From Stenotrophomonas maltophilia (GTDB lineage: Bacteria; Pseudomonadota; Gammaproteobacteria; Xanthomonadales; Xanthomonadaceae): 64,000 bases of DNA. The notes beneath the pieces were generated by a model. The model ran no database searches and was not told where the DNA came from. It saw only the letters and a list, made by a program, of their open reading frames with translations. The first letter of the stretch is position 1. Each line of letters starts with the position of its first letter. Shown piece by piece: positions 9,814 to 17,079 of this stretch. The translations under genes and the position numbers were made by a program. The stretch covers positions 1,768,501 through 1,832,500 of the forward strand of contig NZ_CP029773.1 in the NCBI RefSeq assembly GCF_003205835.1. Direction: 5' to 3'.

Positions 9814-10428
9814 ATGACCACGTCCCGACGCATCCTTCCTCTCGCTGCCATCGGTGCTGCCCTGCTGCTGCTGGCCAGTGCCGTGGCCGCAGCCGATGCC
9901 GTGCTGCATCCGTTCCTGGTCGCCCAGCCGAAGCAGGCCCCGCAGGAGGTGAATCTGGCGGTGGAGATTCCGGCCGGCAGCTTCACCAAGTACGAGATCA
10001 AGGACGACGGCCTGGTGCACGTGGATCGCTTCCAGTCGATGCCGGTGGCCTATCCGGCCAACTACGGCTCGATGCCGCGCACCCTGGCCGGTGACAACGA
10101 TCCGCTGGATGCACTGGTGCTGACCCGTGAGCCCCTGCATCCGGGTGTGATCGTGCGTTTCCGGCCGATCGGGTATCTGAAAATGATCGATGGCGGCGAG
10201 CACGACGAGAAGATCATCGGCGTGCCGACCGACACGGTCGACCCGACCTACGCCAGCATCCGCGACCTGGCGGATCTGCCGGAGGTCGAGCGCCAGCGTA
10301 TCGAGGCGTTCTTCCGGGTCTACAAGGACCTGCCGGCCGCTCGCAACCCGGTGCAGCTCAACGGCTGGGGCAATGCCGCCGAAGCCCGCGCGCTGATCAG
10401 TGAAGCGATGGAGCGGTTCAAACAGTAG
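9814..10428 (+). CDS. ppa: Family I inorganic pyrophosphatase with a signal peptide
   Basis: A 204-aa soluble-type pyrophosphatase. The signature DNDPLDAL and the catalytic surroundings (KYEIKDDG, ANYGSMPRT, PIGYLKMIDGGEHDEKI) are intact, so it should split PPi to phosphate with Mg2+. Unlike the housekeeping enzyme it begins with an export signal (ILPLAAIGAALLLLASAVAAADA), placing it in the periplasm. ATG 9814 is preferred over ATG 9808 because AAAGGG lies about 6 bases upstream. It closes the four-gene phosphate operon. Its TAG stop is the TAG of a SMAG repeat. Confidence 0.88.
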   Translation: MTTSRRILPLAAIGAALLLLASAVAAADAVLHPFLVAQPKQAPQEVNLAVEIPAGSFTKYEIKDDGLVHVDRFQSMPVAYPANYGSMPRTLAGDNDPLDALVLTREPLHPGVIVRFRPIGYLKMIDGGEHDEKIIGVPTDTVDPTYASIRDLADLPEVERQRIEAFFRVYKDLPAARNPVQLNGWGNAAEARALISEAMERFKQ

Positions 10429-10449
10429 ATCCACGCCTTACGTGGATGG
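10425..10449 (+). repeat. SMAG repeat supplying the ppa stop codon
   Basis: GTAG head plus ATCCACGC / GTGGAT palindrome, the same subtype as at 2544. Bases 10426-10428 (TAG) are also the stop codon of the preceding gene. Confidence 0.75.
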
Positions 10450-10517
10450 CCGCCTGCGCGCATCTCCTTCACCGCCGCTGGCTATCATGTCCGCCTTCCA
10501 CAACGAAGGCGGTGCAT

Positions 10518-11933
10518 GTGTCGGTAGCGTTGCTATGGTTCCGCCGTGATCTGCGGCTGCAGGACAATCCGGCCCTGCAGGCTGCGCTGGACGCGGGCCA
10601 CGACGTGGTGCCGGTCTACATCCATGCGCCGCACGAGGAAGGAGAGTGGGTGCCTGGCGCGGCCTCCGATGCGTGGCGCCATCGTTCACTGGGCGCATTG
10701 GATGCCGACCTGCGCGTGCGCGGTTCGTCGCTGGTGCTGCGCAGTGGTGACAGCCTACCGACCTTGCAGTTGCTGATCGAGCAGACCGGCGCCGAGGCGG
10801 TGTACTGGAACCGCAAGTACGAGCCGGCCACCCAGCCTCGCGACGCCACCATCAAGCGTACGCTGCGCGAGCAGGGCATCGACGCGCAGAGCTGCAATGG
10901 CAGCCTGCTGTTCGAGCCGTGGGACATCGCCACCCAGCAGGGCCAGCCGTACAAGGTGTTCACGCCGTACTGGCGCAACGTGCTCAGTCATTGGCGCCTG
11001 CCCGCGTTGCAGGCCGCGCCGAAGGCATTGGCGGCGCACACCGCCGACAGCCTCGCATTGGACGAGCTGCGGTTAGCGCCTACGCTGGACTGGGATGCCG
11101 GCTTCTGGGAGCACTGGCAGCCGGGCGAGGCCGGCGCGCTGGAGGCGTTGTCCGTGTTCGAGGACGGCGCGTTGCGCGGTTACCGCGAGCAGCGTGACCT
11201 GCCGGACCGGGTCGGCACCTCGCGGCTGTCGCCGCATCTGCATTTCGGCGAGATCGCGCCGTGGCGCATCGCCCACGCGCTGGAAGGACTGCGCAGTGCC
11301 GGCACCGACGCCGACATCGACGGCTATCTGCGCCAGCTCGGCTGGCGTGATTTCGCCTATCACCTGCTGCATCACTTCCCGAAGACGCCGACCGACAACC
11401 TCAACCCGCGCTTTGACCGTTTCCCATGGGCCACGCCGAGCGCCGTACAGCTGCACGACTGGCAGCGCGGCAACACCGGTGTGCCGATCGTCGATGCCGG
11501 CCTGCGTGAGCTGTGGCACACCGGCTACATGCACAACCGGGTGCGGATGATCGTGGCCAGCTACCTGTGCAAGCACCTGCGCGCGCACTGGCTGCATGGC
11601 GCACGCTGGTTCTGGGACACGCTGGTCGATGCCGACCTGGCCAACAACACGATGGGCTGGCAATGGGTGGCTGGAACCGGTGCCGATGCCGCGCCGTATT
11701 TCCGCGTGTTCAATCCGGTCACCCAGGCCGAGAAGTTCGACCCCCAGGCCCGCTACATCAGCCGCTGGGTGCCGGAACTGGCGGCGCTGCCGGTGAAGGC
11801 ACGCTTCGCACCCTGGCAGCATCCGCTGCTGCTGGCGGCGCATGCCCCGGGCTATCCGCGCACCCCGCTGGTGGATCTGGCCGCCGGCCGCGATGCCGCG
11901 CTGGCTGCCTACCGGCAGTCGGGAGCAGGGTAA
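10518..11933 (+). CDS. phrB: Deoxyribodipyrimidine photolyase
   Basis: Class I CPD photolyase, a flavoprotein that repairs UV-induced cyclobutane dimers with blue light. The N-terminal antenna domain begins VSVALLWFRRDLRLQDNPAL. The FAD domain shows RVGTSRLSPHLHFGEI, GWRDFAYHLLHHFP, WHTGYMHNRVRMI and NNTMGWQWVAGTG. At 471 aa it has the usual length. The GTG at 10518 is chosen because GAAGG (10505-10509) lies 8 bases upstream; GTG 10512 is only two bases from it. Confidence 0.95.
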   Translation: MSVALLWFRRDLRLQDNPALQAALDAGHDVVPVYIHAPHEEGEWVPGAASDAWRHRSLGALDADLRVRGSSLVLRSGDSLPTLQLLIEQTGAEAVYWNRKYEPATQPRDATIKRTLREQGIDAQSCNGSLLFEPWDIATQQGQPYKVFTPYWRNVLSHWRLPALQAAPKALAAHTADSLALDELRLAPTLDWDAGFWEHWQPGEAGALEALSVFEDGALRGYREQRDLPDRVGTSRLSPHLHFGEIAPWRIAHALEGLRSAGTDADIDGYLRQLGWRDFAYHLLHHFPKTPTDNLNPRFDRFPWATPSAVQLHDWQRGNTGVPIVDAGLRELWHTGYMHNRVRMIVASYLCKHLRAHWLHGARWFWDTLVDADLANNTMGWQWVAGTGADAAPYFRVFNPVTQAEKFDPQARYISRWVPELAALPVKARFAPWQHPLLLAAHAPGYPRTPLVDLAAGRDAALAAYRQSGAG

Positions 11934-12072
11934 AGTGCGGGCTGAGCGATCCGGTCAGTTAGCTGAACGCGGCCCTGTCGGCGTGCCGGATCATCATTCC
12001 GGCATCGCATCGGGCTGTTTATTCTCTTTGCGCCCGCAAGCCGCCGGCCGATCGGAAACCAAGGAGAACCCC

Positions 12073-12768
12073 ATGATCCGCAACACCACCCGCAACGTCG
12101 CGCTGGCCCTGATGAGTGCGGCCGTCCTGTCGGCCTGCGCCACCGGCGGCTCCTATGTGCAGAGTGACCAGTATGGCAACCCGACCGAGCAGCAGAACCG
12201 CACCGGCCGCAATGCACTGATCGGTACCGCCATCGGTGTGGCCGCTGGCCTGCTGACGGGCGACAGCGCTACCGAACGCCGTCAGCACGCGCTGATCGGT
12301 GCCGGTATCGGCGCACTCAGCGGTGCCGCTGTCGGCCAGTACCAGGATCGCCAGGAACGCGCACTGCGCGAGCGCACGGCCAACACCGGCATCGATGTGC
12401 AGCGCCAGGGCGACAATATCATGCTGAATCTGCCGGATGGCATCACGTTCGACTTCGGCAAGTCGACCCTGAAGCCGCAGTTCTACGGCTCGCTCAATGG
12501 CGTCGCGGGTACCCTGCGTGACTACAACCAGACCATGATCGAAGTGGTTGGCCACACCGACAGCATCGGCAGCGACGCGGTCAACAACCGCCTGTCCAAG
12601 GAACGCGCCGACTCGGTCGCGCAGTACCTGATCGGCCAGGGCGTGCAGAGCGTGCGTATCGAAACGCTGGGCGCCGGCAAGTCGTACCCGATTGCCGACA
12701 ACAGCACCGATGCCGGCCGCGCCAAGAACCGCCGCGTCGAGATCCGCGTGATTCCCCTGAAGCAGTAA
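12073..12768 (+). CDS. OmpA-family lipoprotein (YiaD-like)
   Basis: A 231-aa protein with a lipobox (LSACATG). A Gly-zipper region follows (NALIGTAIGVAAGLLTGD and HALIGAGIGALSGAAVGQ). The C-terminal OmpA domain carries the peptidoglycan-binding motifs FDFGKSTLKPQF, VVGHTDSIGS and NRRVEIR. It likely tethers the outer membrane to peptidoglycan. AAGGAG at 12061-12066 fixes the start. Confidence 0.92.
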   Translation: MIRNTTRNVALALMSAAVLSACATGGSYVQSDQYGNPTEQQNRTGRNALIGTAIGVAAGLLTGDSATERRQHALIGAGIGALSGAAVGQYQDRQERALRERTANTGIDVQRQGDNIMLNLPDGITFDFGKSTLKPQFYGSLNGVAGTLRDYNQTMIEVVGHTDSIGSDAVNNRLSKERADSVAQYLIGQGVQSVRIETLGAGKSYPIADNSTDAGRAKNRRVEIRVIPLKQ

Positions 12769-12782
12769 CGCGTAGCGTTACG

Positions 12783-13446
12783 GTTCCGGCGTAGCCGGAA
12801 CGAAAATGCCGCCCTTGCAGGCGGCATTTTCTGTAGGTGCCGAGCTTGCTCGGCACGCCGATAGCGCTCCCGGTCGCGGCTTCTCCGAACGGCGCCGACC
12901 AAGGTCGGCATCTACCGAAAGCCAGGCAGCCGGAACGAAAATGCCGCCCTTGCAGGCGGCATTTTCTGTAGGTGCCGAGCTTGCTCGGCACGCCGATAGC
13001 GCTCCCGGTCGCGGCTTCTCCGAACGGCGCCGACCAAGGTCGGCATCTACCGAAAGCCAGGCAGCCGGAACGAAAATGCCGCCCTTGCAGGCGGCATTTT
13101 CTGTAGGTGCCGAGCTTGCTCGGCACGCCGATAGCGCTCCCGGTCGCGGCTTCTCCGAACGGCGCCGACCAAGGTCGGCATCTACCGGAAGCCACGCAGC
13201 CGGAACGAAAATGCCGCCCTTGCAGGCGGCATTTTCTGTAGGTGCCGAGCTTGCTCGGCACACCGATAGCGCTTCCGGTTGCGGCTTCTCCGAACGGCGC
13301 CGACCAAGGTCGGCATCTACCGGAATTCCAGCGTAGCCGGAACGAAAATGCCGCCCTAGCAGGCGGCATTTTCTGTAGGTGCCGAGCTTGCTCGGCACGC
13401 CGACAGCCCATGTGGAAAGCCATGCCGACCAAGGTCGGCATCTACC
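12783..13446. repeat. Five tandem copies of a 135-bp hairpin plus SMAG-doublet repeat
   Basis: Units begin at 12794, 12929, 13064, 13199 and 13336, with spacings of 135, 135, 135 and 137 bp; the fifth is shortened. Each holds ATGCCGCC-loop-GGCGGCAT (terminator-like, followed by TTTTCT), then GTAGGTGCCGAG / CTCGGCAC, then about 55 bp, then the opposed GCCGACC / GGTCGGC ending ATCTACC. Two SMAG units therefore face each other in every copy, a REPIN arrangement. A hairpin GTTCCGGC / GCCGGAAC (12783-12801) precedes the first unit. Copies 1-3 are almost identical, implying recent amplification. It fills the 700 bp between the OmpA-type gene and smeRv, which holds no real gene. Confidence 0.9.
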
Positions 13447-13475
13447 TGGAAATTGGCGCACGGCATCGTTGTGGA

Positions 13476-14507
13476 TTACGCCGCCGAAGCCGCGACCTTC
13501 TCCAGGATCCGCTTGCCACTGCTTTCCAGCGCGGCGTCTTCCTTTTCCTTCTGCTGCTGCGCCAGCTTCGCGCCTGGGCACTGCGCCAGCATGTAGTTGG
13601 CGTCGAAGTTGAGCTTCTCGACCAGGAAGTCGACGAATGCACGCACCTTCGGCGAGACCAGGCGGCCACCGGCGAACACGGCGTTGAAGTCCACTTCCGG
13701 CCCGGTCCAGCCAGCCAGCACGCGGCGCACCATGCCCGATTCGACGAACGGCTTGGCCATCACGTCGCCGGTCAGCAGCAGGCCTTCGCCACAGACCAAT
13801 GCACCATTCAACGCAGACATGTCGTTGGCGGTCATCAGCGGGGTGACCGGGAAGTCACGCAGCTCGCCGCCGTTCTCGCCCAGCTGCCAGGTGAAGCGCG
13901 GCGAGTTGCCGGTGTGGTACGGCTTGCGCATCGCCAGGATGCGATGGAACTGCAGCTCTTCCGGGTGCAGCGGCTCACCATAGCGTTCGATGTAGGCCGG
14001 GCTGGCGAACACCTGCGTGCGCAGGCTGCCCAGCTTGCGTGCCACCAGGTTGGAATCGGGCAGGGCACCCACGCGCAGGGCCAGGTCCGCCTCACCTGCA
14101 ATCAGGTCCAGCTTCTCGTTGCCCATGTGCATGTCCAAGCGGATCTCTGGATACTGCGCATGGAACTGGCCCAGCAGCGGCGCAATCCAGGTGATGCCGA
14201 TCGAGTAAGGCACAGTGAAGCGCAGCCAGCCGCGCGGACCGGACTGCAGCTGGCTTACCGCGCTCTCGGCTTCTTCAAGCTCGCGTGCGATGCGCTGGCA
14301 ATGTTCGTGGTAGATCGAACCCGCTTCGGTCAGGCCGAGGCGGCGGGTGGTCCGGTGCAGCAGTCGCGCACCCAGGCGGGTTTCCAGCTCCTGCACTTTG
14401 CGGCTGACCGTGGTCTTGGGCAGGCCGAGCGATTTGGCAGCGGCAATGAAGCTGCCTTGCTCGACCACTTTGACGAAGATCAGCGTCTCGTTGAGATCGT
14501 GGGACAT
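13476..14507 (-). CDS. smeRv: LysR-type regulator of the smeVWX operon
   Basis: A 343-aa LTTR. The N-terminal HTH (FIAAAKSLGLPKTTVSRKVQELETRLG) and effector-binding domain (about 95-300) are complete. It lies divergently next to smeU1VWU2X, the position of SmeRv in S. maltophilia. Residue 266 is Gly in VLAGW; from memory, Asp or Ser at Gly266 of SmeRv is the published activating change in smeVWX over-producers, so this copy looks wild type at that site. The start at 14507 is chosen over an upstream in-frame ATG because it begins at the family N-terminus MSHDLNETLIF. Regulates efflux expression, probably with autorepression. Confidence 0.9.
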   Translation of the reverse strand: MSHDLNETLIFVKVVEQGSFIAAAKSLGLPKTTVSRKVQELETRLGARLLHRTTRRLGLTEAGSIYHEHCQRIARELEEAESAVSQLQSGPRGWLRFTVPYSIGITWIAPLLGQFHAQYPEIRLDMHMGNEKLDLIAGEADLALRVGALPDSNLVARKLGSLRTQVFASPAYIERYGEPLHPEELQFHRILAMRKPYHTGNSPRFTWQLGENGGELRDFPVTPLMTANDMSALNGALVCGEGLLLTGDVMAKPFVESGMVRRVLAGWTGPEVDFNAVFAGGRLVSPKVRAFVDFLVEKLNFDANYMLAQCPGAKLAQQQKEKEDAALESSGKRILEKVAASAA

Positions 14508-14537
14508 GGTCGGGGATCCTGGACGTCGGGGATGGGA

Positions 14538-14557
14538 CAATCGTGACAGAACGATTG
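14538..14557. promoter_or_regulatory. Perfect inverted repeat upstream of smeRv, candidate SmeRv box
   Basis: CAATCGT-N6-ACGATTG, fully symmetric, 31-50 bases upstream of the smeRv start in the divergent region. Its location fits an LTTR operator controlling both directions. A direct repeat TAATCAGGAC / TAATCA follows near 14584-14600. Confidence 0.55.
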
Positions 14558-14654
14558 GACCGGGAGCGGGATGATTATTCCCCTTAATCAGGACTAATCA
14601 AGTAAAGGTTTGAGGTCTATCGTGGCGCCATTCGTTATTTGGAGCCCGTTCGCC

Positions 14655-14882
14655 ATGAGCCTGCGCAACATTCTTGCCCGTCTCCGGAACGCCGGCCAGA
14701 GTACCCTGGACCTGGCGATGACCGTTGAAGCCCGTCCGAGTTCCTTGGTGCACAAGGATTTCCGGGAGTTTACCGCGCCCATGCGTCAACAGCGTGGCGG
14801 TGCCATCCGCCTGGTTCCGCACAAGGGTGACAGGCTGCGTCGAATTGGGACTATCCCGGATTTGGGAGGAAATGTCCCGTGA
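14655..14882 (+). CDS. Small basic protein overlapping smeU1
   Basis: A 75-aa ORF starting MSLRNILARLRNAGQS, rich in Arg/Lys with no membrane segment or recognised domain. GGAG at 14641-14644 is a plausible ribosome site. Its TGA stop is embedded in GTGA, the smeU1 start, so translation of the two would be coupled. I do not recognise it. It may be a genuine first gene of the efflux operon or a translated leader; codon usage is not decisive. Confidence 0.45.
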   Translation: MSLRNILARLRNAGQSTLDLAMTVEARPSSLVHKDFREFTAPMRQQRGGAIRLVPHKGDRLRRIGTIPDLGGNVP

Positions 14883-15649
14883 ATGGGATACTGACGCCCG
14901 AAGTTCTGGTCCTCGGCGGCACCGGTGCCGTGGGCCAGGGCGTGGTCGGCGCCCTGCTGGAGGCCGGCAGCCCGGTGCTGGTGGTCGGGCGCGATCCGGG
15001 CCGGTTGGCGGCGCTGCATGAGCAGTTCGCCGATGAGCCGGGCCTGGAAACCGTGCTGGGTTCGCTCAGTGATGATGGCTCGGCGCGGGCACTGGCCGAA
15101 CGCATCGCGCATCGCCCGCGTCCGCTGGCCGCGGTGATCGCCGCAATGGGCGGCCCTTACCGTCGCGGCCGGGTGACTGACCGCAACGGCGACGAGCTGC
15201 TCGGTGCGATGCAGGCCGACCTGATGCCGCACGTGCACGCAGTGCGTCATCTGCTGCCGCTGCTGCAGGACAACGTGCATGCGCGCCGCTACGTGATGAT
15301 TGGCAGTCCGGCCAATGCCAAGCCATGGGCGGGCTACGGCGAAACCTCGATCACCACTGCCGCGCTGCGTATGTACGCGCAGGTGGTGCACCAGGAAGCC
15401 CAGGCACTGGGCGTGCGCGCGCAGATGCTGGAAGTCTGCAGCCCGGTGTGCACCCCAGCCAACGCGGCCAACGCCTGCATCGAGTGGCCCAGCTCGCTGC
15501 TGGTCGGTCGCCGCGTGGTCTCGCTGCTCGATGGGTGTCGCGACAACCGTGCCATCGTCCGCTGTGACAGCAGCGATGCCGAACTGCCGCGCGGTCTCCT
15601 GCACCTGGAAATTCCTCCGCTCTGGCGCGACACCGCAGGCGTTGCTTGA
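14879..15649 (+). CDS. smeU1: SDR-family protein of the smeVWX operon
   Basis: A 256-aa Rossmann protein with VLVLGGTGAVGQG at the N-terminus. It matches SmeU1, an accessory short-chain dehydrogenase-like gene known from this operon. The usual catalytic set is degenerate: after GSPANAKPWAGY the expected YxxxK reads YGETS, so the Lys is replaced by Ser and the Ser-Tyr spacing is short. It may bind a nucleotide without normal dehydrogenase activity (inference). The start is GTG 14879 with GGAGG at 14865-14869; ATG 14883 is out of frame. Confidence 0.85.
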   Translation: MNGILTPEVLVLGGTGAVGQGVVGALLEAGSPVLVVGRDPGRLAALHEQFADEPGLETVLGSLSDDGSARALAERIAHRPRPLAAVIAAMGGPYRRGRVTDRNGDELLGAMQADLMPHVHAVRHLLPLLQDNVHARRYVMIGSPANAKPWAGYGETSITTAALRMYAQVVHQEAQALGVRAQMLEVCSPVCTPANAANACIEWPSSLLVGRRVVSLLDGCRDNRAIVRCDSSDAELPRGLLHLEIPPLWRDTAGVA

Positions 15650-15669
15650 CCTCGACCATGGTTGAGGTC
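15648..15669. other. Palindrome between smeU1 and smeV
   Basis: GACCTC-GA-CCATGG-TT-GAGGTC, covering the smeU1 stop codon. It has no T-tract, so it is more likely an RNA hairpin or binding site than a terminator. Confidence 0.55.
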
Positions 15670-15740
15670 GCAGTATGCGCCGCCGATTTTTGCAACACGT
15701 TCTCATATAGCTGTACCACCCCTCCGTACGGATGCATGCC

Positions 15741-16967
15741 ATGACTTCCCCCAACACCACCCCACATCGTTTCGGCCATCGCATCGCGATGGTCGGCGTG
15801 TCGATCCTCGCCGCGGCCGTGCTTGCAGCCTGCAGCGGCGGCCATGCCGAAGAAGCCGGTGCACCGCCGCCGCCGCAGGTCAGTGCCGCGCCGGTACTGG
15901 TCAAGCAGGTCAGCCAATGGGACGAGTTCAGCGGCCGCGTCGAAGCGGTACAGAGCGTTGAACTGCGCCCGCGCGTGTCCGGCTACATCGACAAGGTCAA
16001 CTATGTCGAAGGCCAGGAAGTGAAGAAGGGCGAAGTGCTCTTCACCATCGACGCGCGCAGCTACCAGGCCGAGTACGATCGCGCCGCCGCCGAACTCGCC
16101 CGCGCCCGCACCCAGGCGACGCTGGCCCGCAGCGAGTCCGAGCGTGCCAAGCGATTGTCCGAGCAGCAGGCGATCTCCACCGAGACCGCCGAGCAGCGTC
16201 GCGCTGCCGCCGACCAGTCCGGTGCCGCCGTGCAGGCGGCGCAGGCTGCGTTGGATGCGGCCCGCCTCAACCTGGAGTTCACCAAGGTGCGTGCACCGAT
16301 CGACGGCCGCGCCGGCCGCGCGATGGTCACCGCCGGCAACCTGGTCACCGCCGGCGACAGCGCCAGCGTGCTGACCACGCTGGTCTCGCTGGATACCGTG
16401 TTCGTCTACTTCGATGCCGACGAAAGCACCTTCCTGCGCTACGCACAGATGGCGCGCAAGGGCGAGCGCCCGAGCGAGCGTGACAGCGACCTGCCGGTGA
16501 AGGTCGGCCTGTCCGGTGAAGAGGGCTACCCGCACTCCGGCAAGGTCGACTTCCTCGACAACCAGGTGGCGCGCAGCACCGGCACCATCCGTGTCCGCGC
16601 GCTGCTGGACAACGCCGACCGTCAGTTCACCCCGGGCCTGTTCGCCCGCGTGCAGCTGCTCGGCAGCGGCCAATTCCAGGCCCTGCTGATCGACGACAAG
16701 GCCGTGCTGACCGACCAGGACCGCAAGTACGTGTACGTGGTCGACAAGGATGGCAAGGCCCAGCGCCGGGACATCCAGCTCGGCCGCACCGCCGACGGCC
16801 TGCGTATCGTCGAGCACGGCCTGGCCGCCGGCGACAAGGTGATCATCGATGGCGTGCAGAAGGTCTTCATGCCGGGCATGCCGGTGCAGGCCAAGGCCGT
16901 GGCGATGCAGCCACAGGCCGCGGCGCCGGCACCGGGCCGCGATGCCACCGCCGCGCTGAACCACTGA
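15741..16967 (+). CDS. smeV: RND periplasmic adaptor of SmeVWX
   Basis: A 408-aa membrane-fusion protein with a lipoprotein signal (AVLAACSGG). Barrel-sandwich halves flank the hairpin (VSGYIDKVNYVEGQEVKKGEVLF and LEFTKVRAPIDGRAG). A coiled-coil lies at about residues 115-185 and a MexE-like beta-barrel (VGLSGEEGYPHSGKVDFLDN) follows. It links SmeW to SmeX across the periplasm. From knowledge of the system, SmeVWX exports chloramphenicol, quinolones and tetracyclines when over-produced. ATG 15732 (three codons upstream) is an alternative start. Confidence 0.93.
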   Translation: MTSPNTTPHRFGHRIAMVGVSILAAAVLAACSGGHAEEAGAPPPPQVSAAPVLVKQVSQWDEFSGRVEAVQSVELRPRVSGYIDKVNYVEGQEVKKGEVLFTIDARSYQAEYDRAAAELARARTQATLARSESERAKRLSEQQAISTETAEQRRAAADQSGAAVQAAQAALDAARLNLEFTKVRAPIDGRAGRAMVTAGNLVTAGDSASVLTTLVSLDTVFVYFDADESTFLRYAQMARKGERPSERDSDLPVKVGLSGEEGYPHSGKVDFLDNQVARSTGTIRVRALLDNADRQFTPGLFARVQLLGSGQFQALLIDDKAVLTDQDRKYVYVVDKDGKAQRRDIQLGRTADGLRIVEHGLAAGDKVIIDGVQKVFMPGMPVQAKAVAMQPQAAAPAPGRDATAALNH

Positions 16968-16983
16968 TCCGCGTCCCCGTTTA

Positions 16984-17004
16984 GCTGCCGGCGCCAGCGG
17001 CAGC
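16984..17004. other. GC palindrome between smeV and smeW
   Basis: GCTGCC / GGCAGC stem around GGCGCCAGC, in the 112-bp gap. No T-run follows. Confidence 0.5.
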
Positions 17005-17079
17005 CTTCCCTGCCTTCGTCATCTCGGCGAGGGGCAGGGTGGCTGTTGCCCGCCGAATGCCTTTCCCAGGAATTCCTCC

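Noticed and set aside
12806..13336. 176-aa plus-strand ORF and 250-290-aa minus-strand ORFs across the tandem repeats
   Set aside because: They are products of a 135-bp repeat whose length is a multiple of three; the protein repeats every 45 residues with no ribosome site.
12793..13446. CRISPR array
   Set aside because: Regular 135-bp units have no short repeat/unique spacer structure, and adjacent units are almost identical throughout; no cas genes.
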